Origin: Brevundimonas aveniformis DSM 17977
GTDB lineage: Bacteria; Pseudomonadota; Alphaproteobacteria; Caulobacterales; Caulobacteraceae
Assembly (NCBI RefSeq): GCF_000428765.1
Contig: NZ_AUAO01000002.1
Coordinates: 248,001-312,000, forward strand
Direction: 5' to 3'
DNA length: 64,000 bases
Part shown: piece after piece, positions 52,995-62,155 of the stretch
How positions within the stretch are numbered: position 1 is the first letter of the stretch
How the letters are laid out: each line of letters opens with the position of its first letter
The notes under the pieces: model-generated
The model's input: the letters and a program-made list of their open reading frames with translations, nothing else
Databases searched by the model: none
What the model was told of the DNA's origin: nothing
Made by a program: the position numbers and the translations under genes

Positions 52995-55900
52995 GTGACG
53001 ATCAGTGACGAAAAGCGGGCCGATTTGACTGACGGCGATGACAATCTACCGGCCCGCCGCAAGCGCCGAGGCTCTCGCTTCGCGCGCGGAGCCCATCAGC
53101 GAACCGGCCTTCTGGCTGTTGTGGGCGCTGTTTTTCTCGTCCTCATCATTGGCCTGCTGATCGCCTATTCGGCTCGCCGCGAGATTGCGCGGCAACTTCT
53201 GGTCGGATGGCTTGAGGATCGTGGGGTCCAGGCCGAGGTCCAGTTTGATCGATTTGATTTCAATCGTCTGGTTGCCTCCGTCAGAGCCGGAGATGCGGAT
53301 GACCCCGATCTGGAGATCGAACGCGCAGAAGTTGATTTTCATCTCGGCATGCCCTGGTCGGGTGGCCTGGGTGTTCAACCGACCGGTATTCGACTGGTTC
53401 GTCCGCGCATCCATGCCCGTCTCGTCGATGGCCGGTTGAGCCTGGGCAGCCTGGACCCGCTGATTGAGGATCTGACGAGCCGCCCGCCTGCTCCGGATCG
53501 CGGCAGCCCGACCGTCGTGATCGAAGATGGCCGACTGCTGTTGGCAGGTCCCGGCGGAACCCTGGCGGTGCTTGCCGATGCCCGGATTGAAGACAATCGG
53601 CTGATCCGGCTGGATGCCGGACTGCCGCCGACCCGTCTGCAAGGGGAAGATTTGACCCTGGACCTGCGCCGCGCCGGGATCGCTGTGCGCACGCGCGGAG
53701 ATCGGTCGGCGTTGGCGGTCGTGGCCGACGTCAATGCCTGGACCTTTGCGGGCCTGTCAGGAGAACAGGCCGCGCTTCGGCTGGCGGGCCACATTCCCTA
53801 TCCCCAAACGGCACGCCGCCAGGTGCACGGGCCTGTCGATATGCGCCTGACCGGCCAGGTCGCAGAACTGGCCTGGCAAGGCGGCGGTGCGCGGGGTGTT
53901 GATCTCGATCTGGATTTTGAGGGTCGCGGGACCGGCTGGGTCGAGGCATTTGCCCTGCTCGGCGGACTGACGGGTCAGATAACGTCTGAGGCCCTGTCGG
54001 CAGGTGAGGCGAGGGTAACGCGCGCCGCTGTGAACCTGGACGGACGGCGGGTGCGCTTGAGCCGCCGGCAGGATTTGCGGTGGTCCTATGAGGGGGGCGT
54101 GCGGGTCGCGGTCGGTGCCGTCGATCAGGGCAGCCTGTCGGCCGAGGCGCTGATGATACAGGCTGAGAATCTAAATGCCGGTGGAGCCGGGGGCACAAGC
54201 CGGATCCAGTCGCAGTTGGTGTTGACAGCAGCGGCCCTGCGACAGGATTCCTTGGCGTTGACGGATGTGGCGGGCGAGTTCGACCTGGACAGCCGCCTGG
54301 CCGAGGGAGGGCGGACCTCTCTGGAGGGGGGTGTTCGCTCGCGTGGCGGAAGCTGGCAGGTGCTGGGGCCGGTCGGCCCCGGTGATGTCCCCGAGCAGAT
54401 CGCCCTGAAGAGGGCTCTTCAGGCCTTTGCTTTCGAGGCACCCGGCCTGACCGTTCAGAGCGATGGCGGCGGCACCACCGTGGATCTGACGCGCCCGGCG
54501 CGTGTCCAGCCGGTTGCCGGCGGCGAGGTTCTCATCACAGCGCTGGGCCGGCAGGCCCTGTATTCCAATCGGGATCGTCGCGCACCGGGCGGCAGTCTGC
54601 TTATTCAAGCGCGCGGGGGTGGTTTGCCGCAGGCGAGGGTAGAGGTGCCTCGCTATGTGATGGCTGACGGCGGCATCGCAGCCGCCATCGACGGTGAAGC
54701 CGCATTTGATTTCGGCATGGCTCGGGGCGCGCGGCTTGCGACAGCCGGGATGCTGAGGATCGGCGGTGGGCGCACGACCTATTCTGCGGCGGCCTGTTTC
54801 CCCTTTAGCGCGGCCCTGCTCGACCTCGGTGACAATGATGTCGCGGACGTGACGACCCAGATTTGCCCTGTTGAGCAACCGATGTTGACGATTGCCGACG
54901 GCTGGAGGTTTGAAGCGCAGGCGCGCAGCCTTCGCGCGGCGGCCCCCTTCCTCGGCATGGCGGTTTCAGATGCCACGGCCCGCGTCTCGGCACGGGATAG
55001 CGGGGGGGCGCTGGGCATTGAGGCGGCCATCCAGAGCGGTCTGATCCGCGACACAGGGGCTGAGGCGCGGTTCCATCCCTTGCGGGGGTCAGGCCGGGTC
55101 CGCTTGGCGGACCAGGACTGGACCGGACAGCTTCATCTCGTCGAACCCAGTCAGGGGCATCGGATTGCCGATGTTGCCATTCGCCATGCGGGCCGAACCG
55201 GAGCAGGCGGGGTCCAGTTCGACGCCACAGGGATTGAGTTCGCGCCCGGCGGACTCCAGCCAGGCCAGATCAGCCCGCTGGGCGATGGCCTGGTCAGCAG
55301 CCCGGTCACGGGTCGAGCCGATTTTACCGGCGCGTTCGACTGGAGCCCTTCCGGCACGGCGAGTGGGGGCCGGTTCGTCACGCCCGGTATCGACTTTGTC
55401 AGTCCGATGGGGCCCGTTCGGCAGCTTCAAGGAGAGGTTACCTTCGTCAGCCTGGCTCCGCTGACGACGGCTCCCGGACAGCATCTGACGATCGGTCAGA
55501 TCGACGCCTTTGTGCCCCTGACGAATGTGACGGTCGATCTGGGCCTGAACGCTGCCAGCCTTCGCATCTCGGGAGGCCGGGTTGCGGTGGCGGGTGGCTT
55601 TGCATCCCTGGAGCCGACCGAGATACCGTTCGATGCCAGCCAGTCGTGGGATGGTGTTCTGTTGCTGGACAGGGTCCAGCTGGGGGATCTTTTCGCGGCG
55701 TCGAGTTTCGCCGAGGCGGTCCAGCTGGATGCGGTCGTCTCGGGGCGGTTGCCGTTTGTCTATGGACCCAACGGCATCACCGTTGTCGGTGGAGAGGTTC
55801 ATGCGGTGCAGCCGGGGCGTCTGTCGATCGCGCGAGAAGCCCTGACCGGGATGGCGGCGGCCGGCGGCGGCGAAGCCGTCCCGCCCAATACGGTGCAGGA

Positions 55901-56204
55901 CTTTGCCTATCAGGCGCTGGAACACCTCTGGTTTGACCAGCTGGATGCCGAGCTGAACAGCCTGCCGCAGGGGCGCCTGGGGGTGCTGTTCACCATCCAT
56001 GGACGCCACGACCCACCTGAGGAGCAACAGATTCGACTGGGCCTGGTCGAACTGCTCCGGCGCGACTTCCTGAACCGGGTTCTGCCCTTGCCGTCGGGCA
56101 CCCAGATCAATCTGACACTGGACACCTCGTTCAACCTGGATCAACTGATCGACGACCTGATGGAAATTCAACGGGCCAGGAACATGTCGGAACGCAACCC
56201 ATGA
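52995..56204 (+). CDS. ydbH: YdbH-family intermembrane phospholipid transport protein
   Basis: 1069 residues. A short cytoplasmic N-terminus rich in Arg/Lys, one transmembrane helix (about 35-56), then an almost all-beta periplasmic body of about 1000 residues with the AsmA-like groove pattern. The C-terminal region has the dicarboxylate-transport-like end (VHAVQPGRLSIAREAL, DFAYQALEHLWFDQLDAEL, RLGVLFTIHGRHDP). In E. coli, YdbH with YnbE and YdbL moves phospholipids between the membranes, redundantly with TamB and YhdP. A GTG start follows CAAG. ynbE and ydbL follow directly, supporting the call. Confidence 0.87.
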   Translation: MTISDEKRADLTDGDDNLPARRKRRGSRFARGAHQRTGLLAVVGAVFLVLIIGLLIAYSARREIARQLLVGWLEDRGVQAEVQFDRFDFNRLVASVRAGDADDPDLEIERAEVDFHLGMPWSGGLGVQPTGIRLVRPRIHARLVDGRLSLGSLDPLIEDLTSRPPAPDRGSPTVVIEDGRLLLAGPGGTLAVLADARIEDNRLIRLDAGLPPTRLQGEDLTLDLRRAGIAVRTRGDRSALAVVADVNAWTFAGLSGEQAALRLAGHIPYPQTARRQVHGPVDMRLTGQVAELAWQGGGARGVDLDLDFEGRGTGWVEAFALLGGLTGQITSEALSAGEARVTRAAVNLDGRRVRLSRRQDLRWSYEGGVRVAVGAVDQGSLSAEALMIQAENLNAGGAGGTSRIQSQLVLTAAALRQDSLALTDVAGEFDLDSRLAEGGRTSLEGGVRSRGGSWQVLGPVGPGDVPEQIALKRALQAFAFEAPGLTVQSDGGGTTVDLTRPARVQPVAGGEVLITALGRQALYSNRDRRAPGGSLLIQARGGGLPQARVEVPRYVMADGGIAAAIDGEAAFDFGMARGARLATAGMLRIGGGRTTYSAAACFPFSAALLDLGDNDVADVTTQICPVEQPMLTIADGWRFEAQARSLRAAAPFLGMAVSDATARVSARDSGGALGIEAAIQSGLIRDTGAEARFHPLRGSGRVRLADQDWTGQLHLVEPSQGHRIADVAIRHAGRTGAGGVQFDATGIEFAPGGLQPGQISPLGDGLVSSPVTGRADFTGAFDWSPSGTASGGRFVTPGIDFVSPMGPVRQLQGEVTFVSLAPLTTAPGQHLTIGQIDAFVPLTNVTVDLGLNAASLRISGGRVAVAGGFASLEPTEIPFDASQSWDGVLLLDRVQLGDLFAASSFAEAVQLDAVVSGRLPFVYGPNGITVVGGEVHAVQPGRLSIAREALTGMAAAGGGEAVPPNTVQDFAYQALEHLWFDQLDAELNSLPQGRLGVLFTIHGRHDPPEEQQIRLGLVELLRRDFLNRVLPLPSGTQINLTLDTSFNLDQLIDDLMEIQRARNMSERNP

Positions 56205-56263
56205 CGTTCAGTCGTCGTTCAGCCCCCAGAGGCTTCAATCTTCCCTGAAAGGAGACGCCCGGC

Positions 56264-56449
56264 GTGACCAAGACAGAAGCGGCCATTGCGGCCACCATTG
56301 CCCTTGTAATGACAGGCGTGGCCTGTACGCCGACTGTGCGCGTTCAGGTCGATCCGATCACCATCTACGCCAAGCTGGATGCGGATGTCCGTATCCGGCT
56401 GGACCAGGAAGTGCGCGACCTTATCGCGCAGAACCCAGACCTGTTCTGA
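56264..56449 (+). CDS. ynbE: YnbE family lipoprotein
   Basis: 61 residues. Signal peptide with the lipobox GVAC (Cys21), then VRVQVDPITIYAKLDADVRIRLDQEV, the YnbE pattern. In E. coli YnbE stacks into a beta sheet that extends YdbH to the outer membrane. A GTG start with GAAAGGAG 9 nt upstream. 14 nt before ydbL. Confidence 0.9.
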   Translation: MTKTEAAIAATIALVMTGVACTPTVRVQVDPITIYAKLDADVRIRLDQEVRDLIAQNPDLF

Positions 56450-56462
56450 GGAGGAGGTCACC

Positions 56463-56846
56463 ATGTCGAAACGCCTTTTCATCGCCCTGACCGCCGTCGC
56501 TGGCCTTGCCGGTCTTGCTGCGGCCCCCGCCATCGCCAATGCCGCCGCAACGGTCATGTCGCGACAGGATATGCGCGCCACCGTCAACCAGGCCAAGGCC
56601 GATGGCATCATCGGCGAAATGTCCGACGGCTATGTGGGGGTCCGCCAGGAAGCCCGGATGACGCCGGCGATCCGTGCCGCCATGTCCGAAATGAATGCCG
56701 GGCGCGCCGAACTGTATCGTCAGGCCGGGCAAGCGGCGGGCACGACGGCCGCCGCAGCCGGCGCTTCGTCGTACCAGCAGCGATTCAGCAGCATCCCGGC
56801 GGGTCAATGGTACCGCGACGACAGCGGCACCTGGCGTCAACGGTGA
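56463..56846 (+). CDS. ydbL: YdbL family (DUF1318) periplasmic protein
   Basis: 127 residues. Signal peptide (1-30, ending ANA), then KADGIIGEMSDGYVGVR, the core of DUF1318. In E. coli YdbL limits YnbE multimerisation. The C-terminal 40 residues are an Ala-rich extension and a segment ending WYRDDSGTWRQR not typical of short YdbL. GAGGAGG before the ATG. Confidence 0.88.
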   Translation: MSKRLFIALTAVAGLAGLAAAPAIANAAATVMSRQDMRATVNQAKADGIIGEMSDGYVGVRQEARMTPAIRAAMSEMNAGRAELYRQAGQAAGTTAAAAGASSYQQRFSSIPAGQWYRDDSGTWRQR

Positions 56847-56866
56847 GGGCCCCGGCCAGCGCGGGC

Positions 56867-57613
56867 CTAGAGCACCCGCGCTTCGGCCACCGTCGCGATC
56901 AGCCGGGTCAGGTCTTGCGGGCGCGACAGGCGATGGTCGCCATCCTTGATAAGTGAAAACACGACGTCCGGGCCGGCGATCTTCTCGGCCAGTTCCAGGG
57001 CGTGCTGCCACGGCACGGGCTCATCTTCGGCTCCCTGAAGGATGCGAACCGGGCAGACAATGTCGATCCGCGCGTCCAGCAGCGACCATTGCCGCGCCTC
57101 GTCGAAAAAGGTTCGTGTCAGGTCATAGGGGCCGTCGAAATCATCGGTCACGGTATGCAGGCCCGTCGTCAGAATTTCCTTCTGAACTTCGGGGGCCAGG
57201 CTCGGCCACATCAGGCGATGGGCAAAATCCGCCGCCGGTGCGATCAGCACCAGAGCCGCCAGACGGTCGGGCCGGGCCAGCGAAGCCAGGCACGCGACCC
57301 AACCTCCCATTGATGAGCCAACCAGCACGATGGGCCCTTCGATCTGGTCCATCACGGCGATGAGATCCTCTCGCCAGCGCCCGATGGTCGCCTGCCGCCA
57401 GTCGCCAGACGACTCGCCGTGAGCGAAGTGGTCGTACCTCAGATAGGCCCAGCCATTCGCCTCTGCCGCCTCAGCCAGGGCCGCGGCCTTTGTGCCCCCC
57501 ATGTCAGAGCGCCAGCCCCCGACCCAGATGACGGTCGGCCCGTCTCCTTCGATCCGCCGCCAGGCCAGGCGCGCGCCATCGGGACGTTCGAGAAAGCCGG
57601 AGGTTTCAGTCAT
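56867..57613 (-). CDS. Alpha/beta hydrolase (ABHD10-like)
   Basis: 248 residues. Ser nucleophile in VGSSMGGWVA, acid in GAEDEPVP and His in DGDHRLSRP. The WVGGWRSDMGGTKAAAL oxyanion region and APAADFAHRLMWP match ABHD10-type thioesterases/esterases, which act on acyl-protein or acyl-glucuronide substrates. Divergent from a glycosyltransferase whose start is only 25 bp away, so each promoter must lie in the other gene. Confidence 0.87.
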   Translation of the reverse strand: MTETSGFLERPDGARLAWRRIEGDGPTVIWVGGWRSDMGGTKAAALAEAAEANGWAYLRYDHFAHGESSGDWRQATIGRWREDLIAVMDQIEGPIVLVGSSMGGWVACLASLARPDRLAALVLIAPAADFAHRLMWPSLAPEVQKEILTTGLHTVTDDFDGPYDLTRTFFDEARQWSLLDARIDIVCPVRILQGAEDEPVPWQHALELAEKIAGPDVVFSLIKDGDHRLSRPQDLTRLIATVAEARVL

Positions 57614-57638
57614 GGCGATGATCCAGTAATCAGGCGGT

Positions 57639-58814
57639 GTGATCTCCCTGCCCCGAGACTTCGTCCTGCTGCAAGTGGTCCCGGAATTGAACGCCGGGGG
57701 CGTGGAACGTACTGCGCTCGATGTGTCCAGTGCCGTGGTCGCGGCCGGGGGGACGTCCTTGATCGCCTCGGCGGGGGGGCGGCTTGAACCGGAGCTGACG
57801 GCCGGCGGAGGCGAACTGATCCGCTTGCCGGTCCAGTCCAAAAACCCCCTGACCGTCGCCGCCAACCTGTTTCGCCTGAACAAGATCATCCGCGATCGCA
57901 AGGTTAGCCTGGTCCATGTTCGGTCGCGCGCTCCGGCCCTGTCGGCGATACCGGCGGCACGGTTGGCCGGTGTGGCGGCGCTGACCACCTATCACGGTGT
58001 CTACAACGCGCGTTCGGCCCCAAAGCGTTGGTACAACGGCATGATGACGCGCGGTCGCCATGTCATCGCCAATTCTGACTTCACCCGCCGCCATGTGCTG
58101 GACACCTATGGTCTGGACCCACGGCAGGTGACGGCGGTGCCGCGAGGCACGAATCTGGAGTGGTTTGACCCCCAGGCCGTCACAACAGAGCGACTGACGA
58201 CGGCGCGCAACTTCCTTGGCATTGGCCCGACCGAGCGGCGAACGGTGTTTCTGTTGGCGGGGCGTCTGACCCGCTGGAAAGGGCAGTTGCTGGCAGTCGA
58301 GGCGGCGCGGCTGCTCAAGGCCGGCGGTCGCAACGACTTTCTGCTGGTCATGGTCGGCGACGATCAAGGCCGGATCGCCTATCGCGCCGAGATCGAGCGA
58401 GCCGTGTCGGCGGCAGGGCTTGATGATTCCGCGGTCGTGGCGGGGCATTTCACCGACATGCCGGCGGCCTGGCTGGCGGCGGATGTCGGCCTGGTGCCCT
58501 CCCTGGACCCTGAGGCCTTCGGGCGCACCGCTGTCGAGCCCCAGCTGATGGGGCGGCCCGTGGTTGTGGCGGCCCATGGCGCGCCGGTCGATACGGTTAT
58601 TGATGATGAAACCGGCTGGTTGTTCCGCCCAGGCGACGCCGAGGATCTGGCCCGTCGCATGATACAGGCGCTGGATGCCGGCCCGGAACAGCGCCGAGCC
58701 ATGGGGCGGGTGGCCATGACGCGTGCGCGTCAGCTCTACTCGGTGGAGGCCATGCTGGACGGCACATTCGCCGTCTACGCTCAGGTGCTGGAAGAGGCCT
58801 GGGAGCAGGGCTAG
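57639..58814 (+). CDS. Glycosyltransferase family 4 protein
   Basis: 391 residues with the GT-B fold: N-terminal PELNAGGVERTALD (donor/acceptor loop), C-terminal GRLTRWKGQLLAVEAARLL and PSLDPEAFGRTAVEPQLMGRPVVVAAHGAP, the E-x7-E motif of retaining GT4 enzymes. Acts at the inner membrane on surface glycan or lipopolysaccharide. A GTG start. First gene of a three-gene run with DUF6165 and a heptosyltransferase-type protein. Confidence 0.9.
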   Translation: MISLPRDFVLLQVVPELNAGGVERTALDVSSAVVAAGGTSLIASAGGRLEPELTAGGGELIRLPVQSKNPLTVAANLFRLNKIIRDRKVSLVHVRSRAPALSAIPAARLAGVAALTTYHGVYNARSAPKRWYNGMMTRGRHVIANSDFTRRHVLDTYGLDPRQVTAVPRGTNLEWFDPQAVTTERLTTARNFLGIGPTERRTVFLLAGRLTRWKGQLLAVEAARLLKAGGRNDFLLVMVGDDQGRIAYRAEIERAVSAAGLDDSAVVAGHFTDMPAAWLAADVGLVPSLDPEAFGRTAVEPQLMGRPVVVAAHGAPVDTVIDDETGWLFRPGDAEDLARRMIQALDAGPEQRRAMGRVAMTRARQLYSVEAMLDGTFAVYAQVLEEAWEQG

Positions 58815-58823
58815 GTTCGCGTC

Positions 58824-59201
58824 ATGGAAATCCTCGCGCCCATCTCCGTTGGCGAACTTGTCGACAAGATCACGATCCTCAGGATCAAGCGCCAACGGCT
58901 GGCTGCGGCTGACAAGCTGGCCAATGTCGAACGGGAACTGGCCAAGCTGGAAACCCTGATGGCGGGCTTGCCCCAGGACGAGGCCTTTCTCGACCTCGTT
59001 GAGCAACTCGAGGCGGTGAACGCGACCCTCTGGGATATTGAGGAACTCAAGCGCACCCACGAGCGCGAGGGGCGCTTTGACGATGCCTTCATCGACCTGT
59101 CCCGACAGGTCTATCTGCGCAACGATGATCGGGCCGCGATCAAACGCCGGCTCAACCTGCGTGCCGGTTCGTCGATCATCGAGGAAAAATCCTATGGCTG
59201 A
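58824..59201 (+). CDS. DUF6165 protein
   Basis: 125 residues, mostly helical and charged. MEILAPISVGELVDKITILRIK, VNATLWDIEELKR and VYLRNDDRAAIKRRLNL are the DUF6165 signature. No enzyme motif is known. Members are nearly always next to glycosyltransferases, and here it sits between two, overlapping the second by 8 nt, so a helper role in glycan assembly is the best guess. Confidence 0.85.
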   Translation: MEILAPISVGELVDKITILRIKRQRLAAADKLANVERELAKLETLMAGLPQDEAFLDLVEQLEAVNATLWDIEELKRTHEREGRFDDAFIDLSRQVYLRNDDRAAIKRRLNLRAGSSIIEEKSYG

Positions 59202-60186
59202 ACCGCCCGACGAGGCGCGTCGCAGCCTGTTTATCACCAATACGCGGATCGGTGACGCGGTCCTGACGACCGGGCTGCTCGAGGTCCTTCATGCCGAGGC
59301 TCCCGATAACCGCTGGACCGTGGTGGCCGGCCCGGTCGCGGCCCCACTGTTTGCCGAAGCGCCCTTCGTCGAACGTGTCATTCCCTTGAACAAGGTGCGG
59401 TTCAGCCTGCACTGGGCGATGCTGTGGTGGCGGCTCGTTGGAACGCGCTGGGCGACGGTTGTGGATCTGCGCGGTTCGGCCATCTCGAGGATACTGCCGG
59501 CGGAGCGGCGATTCATCCGGCAGTCCATACGCTCGGATCGACGCCACAAGGTGGTTCAGGCCGCGGCTGTGATCGGTCGTGACTCCCTGCCGCCGGAGCC
59601 GCGTCTGCACGTGTCGCAGGGCACGCGAGACGCTATGGCACCCCGCCTGCCGCCGAACCGGTTGCTGGCCCTTTCGCCGTCGGCCAATCGGATTGGCAAG
59701 ACCTGGCCACTGGATCGCTATGTGGAGCTGATCGATCGCCTGACCGCGCCAGGGGCGGCGTTGGCCGGGTGGAGCGTGGCCGTTCTGGGCGGGGCCGAGG
59801 ATCGCCCGGCGGCACAACAATTGGTTCAGGCCCTGCCGGGACGGGCGGTGCTGGACTTTACCGGTGAGCCTCTGATCCCCACGGTTGCCTTGCTGGAACG
59901 AGCCGATCTGTTTGTCGGCAATGACTCGGGCCTGATGCATATGGCGGCCGCCGTCGGATGCCCGGTGGTGGCCCTTTTTGGCCCGACCGATGAGCGTCTC
60001 TATGGCCCCTGGACCCAACAGCGGCGCGTTGTCCGCGCCGTGGCCGAGGAGGTGACCTTCGGTCCGACGTCGCGCACCGTCTCGGAAACCCACAGCCAGA
60101 TGTTGGGCGTGACCGTCGATCAGGCCTTTGACGGCGTAACCGACCTTGCGGCCAGCTTGCCAGACAGGGGTTTGAGGCCCATATAG
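59194..60186 (+). CDS. Glycosyltransferase family 9 (heptosyltransferase-like)
   Basis: 330 residues, GT-B. N-terminal [19 protein letters not shown], then [19 protein letters not shown] (the ADP-heptose-binding region) and [35 protein letters not shown], all marks of GT9. Adds a sugar, commonly heptose, to the lipopolysaccharide core. ATG 59194 overlaps DUF6165 by 8 nt. Confidence 0.92.
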   Translation: MAEPPDEARRSLFITNTRIGDAVLTTGLLEVLHAEAPDNRWTVVAGPVAAPLFAEAPFVERVIPLNKVRFSLHWAMLWWRLVGTRWATVVDLRGSAISRILPAERRFIRQSIRSDRRHKVVQAAAVIGRDSLPPEPRLHVSQGTRDAMAPRLPPNRLLALSPSANRIGKTWPLDRYVELIDRLTAPGAALAGWSVAVLGGAEDRPAAQQLVQALPGRAVLDFTGEPLIPTVALLERADLFVGNDSGLMHMAAAVGCPVVALFGPTDERLYGPWTQQRRVVRAVAEEVTFGPTSRTVSETHSQMLGVTVDQAFDGVTDLAASLPDRGLRPI

Positions 60187-60260
60187 GGCGGGCCCGAGCC
60201 TGCTCGTGGTGCGCCCTTTCGCGCGCGCGCCGGTTTCGGGATTTGATGTTCAACGACCAC

Positions 60261-60277
60261 AGGAGTCGAAGCCTATT
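60261..60277 (+). promoter_or_regulatory. infC ribosome site and ATT start
   Basis: AGGAG, 9 nt, ATT. The next ATG is too far downstream for this ribosome site. Predicts negative autoregulation by IF-3. Confidence 0.75.
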
Positions 60278-60808
60278 CGCCGCCCCATGCAGGCGCCCCC
60301 CGTCAAGGACGGGCCGCGCACCAACCAAGACATTCGTGTTCCCCGCGTTCTTCTGATTGATCAGAACGGCGAGAAACAGGGCGAAATGCCCACGTCCGCC
60401 GCGCTTGAAGCCGCCGAAGAGGCCGGGCTGGATCTCGTCGAGATCGTGCCCAATGCCAATCCGCCCGTCTGCAAGATCATGGACTACGGAAAATTCCGGT
60501 TCCAGGAACAGAAGAAGAAGAACGAGGCACGCAAGCGGCAGAAGGTGGTCGAACTCAAGGAGATCAAGCTCCGTCCGAACATCGACACCCACGACTACGA
60601 CGTGAAGGCCAAGGCCATGCACCGGTTCTTTGAGGCCGGTGACAAGGTCAAGGTGACCCTGCGGTTCCGTGGCCGTGAAATGGCCCACCCCGAACTGGGC
60701 ATGAAGCTGCTGCTCAAGGTCAAGGAAGACTTCGACGAGGTGGCCAAGGTCGAATATGAGCCCAAGATGGAAGGCCGCCAGATGATCATGATCCTGGCCC
60801 CGAGATAG
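60275..60808 (+). CDS. infC: Translation initiation factor IF-3
   Basis: 177 residues from an ATT start. [16 protein letters not shown] is the N-domain start, the linker is [19 protein letters not shown], and the C-domain has [22 protein letters not shown] (60261-60265) is 9 nt before ATT 60275 and 21 nt before the first in-frame ATG (60287). An AUU start is the known self-limiting control of infC in other bacteria, since IF-3 rejects non-standard starts. The longer GTG frame from 60206 has no ribosome site. Confidence 0.94.
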   Translation: MRRPMQAPPVKDGPRTNQDIRVPRVLLIDQNGEKQGEMPTSAALEAAEEAGLDLVEIVPNANPPVCKIMDYGKFRFQEQKKKNEARKRQKVVELKEIKLRPNIDTHDYDVKAKAMHRFFEAGDKVKVTLRFRGREMAHPELGMKLLLKVKEDFDEVAKVEYEPKMEGRQMIMILAPR

Positions 60809-60836
60809 GCCGCGGACCTCATTACAAAGCCGTCAG

Positions 60837-60872
60837 CGCCGCGTCCCGAAGAGGGGCGCGGCGTTTTCATTT
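60837..60872 (+). terminator. Rho-independent terminator of infC
   Basis: An 11-bp stem CGCCGCGTCCC / GGGGCGCGGCG (one G-T pair) with loop GAAGA, then TTTTCATTTCT. 28 nt after the infC stop. Confidence 0.92.
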
Positions 60873-60956
60873 CTGATCGTCACCCTAGGGGCTGACCCGA
60901 GGACCGGACGGCCCGCCGCTCAGCGTAGCCGGAATGACCGCTCAACCCGCCGCCCG

Positions 60957-60979
60957 ATCCTCGGATCAAGTCCGAGGAT
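60957..60979. repeat. Dispersed intergenic palindrome (ATCCTCGGA type)
   Basis: ATCCTCGGA-TCAAG-TCCGAGGAT, a perfect 9-bp stem, with GGATGACGAG following, as in the other intergenic elements. The preceding 60 bp (GACCCGAGGACCGGACG onward) look like the other half of the element. Confidence 0.7.
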
Positions 60980-60989
60980 GACGAGAGGG

Positions 60990-61271
60990 AGAACCGCAAA
61001 CGTGGTTAATCCTCATTAAGATACAATATCTTGTAGGGAACAAAACCCGAATCGTCGCGTGTCGATGATTCGGTCCTGATTCGTTTCGCCCGTGTTCCGA
61101 GGCCGGGTGCACGGGCGTTAATCCTTCGGGTAGATCGCGGGATGGCCGGACAGGTCATTCGTCAGCGGGGGAATTTGTCGCAGGTGCCGGTGCCCAGATC
61201 TGCTTCACGCCGCAGACCAGATGGAATAACCTCGATACATGAATTGGGAGCGGTCTCGGTACCGGTGAAAC
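60990..61271 (+). promoter_or_regulatory. Leader region of the outer membrane protein gene
   Basis: 282 bp, notably richer in A/T than the rest of the window around 61003-61060. It holds TTAA-N6-TTAAG (61006-61020), AAGATA-CAA-TATCTT (61018-61032) and GCCCGTG/CACGGGC (61088-61116). Probably a regulated promoter plus a structured 5' leader. ORFs in it have no ribosome site. Confidence 0.5.
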
Positions 61272-62045
61272 ATGATCAAATTTATTGCCCCTTCTGCGGT
61301 CTTGGCCCTCGTCGCGATGGCTGGGGGTGCCCAAGCCCAGGAGGTGTCCTGGGCAGGTCCCTACGCGGGAGCCAATATCGACTACTCCCGGGCGAACGTG
61401 GAGTCTTCGGGCGTTGGACGGATTGACTGGTTGAGCGAGACGCCTGCGTTCCGCTCTGACGTGTTCTCGGCCTGGTCAGCGGACCTGGAGGGCGAGAGCT
61501 TCGGTGGGGGTCTGTTTGCGGGTTATCGCCGACAGTTTTCCAGCGGTTTTGTCGTCGGCGGAGAGGTCCGGTACGACTATCTGTCGCTCGACGACAGCCG
61601 AATGACCCCCCAACGTGCGCCTCACCCCGCTTCGCCAGGGGTAACCTACGCCTTTGGCAACTCCTATGAGGTCCAACAGTCCGTTTCCGCGAATCTGCAG
61701 CTTGGGTTCGCGATGGATGATTTCCTGGGCTACGCCATCGTCGGCTACACCACGGGCGACGTGTCTGGCACGGCGGAGGTCCTCGGCGCGAACGGTTACA
61801 GCAAGTTCGGCGAAGGGTCCGATTGGGTGTCGGGCTACAATTTCGGGTTTGGCGGTGCCTATCGCGTCAGCGATCGGATGTCGGTGACGGCCGAATTTGT
61901 GCACACGGAACTCGATTCTCTGGATTTCACGACGGACTATCGTCCTGGTTCGACCTTCGCACCTCCGGCCTTTGACTACGCCGAAGATTTCAGCGTGGAA
62001 CCAAACTACAACACGCTTCGCGTCGGGGTTGCCTTCCAGTTCTGA
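61272..62045 (+). CDS. Outer membrane beta-barrel protein (Omp25/opacity-like)
   Basis: 257 residues. Signal peptide (1-22, ending AQA), then WAGPYAGANIDYSRA, GGLFAGYRRQFSSGFVVGGEVRYDY, and a C-terminal strand ending in Phe (TLRVGVAFQF), the outer-membrane insertion signal. An eight-strand barrel of the porin_4/Omp25 type, without an OmpA domain. It has a long regulated-looking leader. Monocistronic. Confidence 0.88.
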   Translation: MIKFIAPSAVLALVAMAGGAQAQEVSWAGPYAGANIDYSRANVESSGVGRIDWLSETPAFRSDVFSAWSADLEGESFGGGLFAGYRRQFSSGFVVGGEVRYDYLSLDDSRMTPQRAPHPASPGVTYAFGNSYEVQQSVSANLQLGFAMDDFLGYAIVGYTTGDVSGTAEVLGANGYSKFGEGSDWVSGYNFGFGGAYRVSDRMSVTAEFVHTELDSLDFTTDYRPGSTFAPPAFDYAEDFSVEPNYNTLRVGVAFQF

Positions 62046-62155
62046 ACCAGGCCACGGTGGACGGTCGTTGGCTGGGGCTGATCGGGGCCTAGACCCGTTC
62101 GACCGTTGCCGGCGTGGCACTTGAGGAATCGTTTCCGCAAGCCCAGCTTTCGCCT

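Noticed and set aside
57630..59240. 536-residue reverse ORF over the glycosyltransferase genes
   Set aside because: Shadow of the GT4 and DUF6165 genes, which carry clear family signatures.
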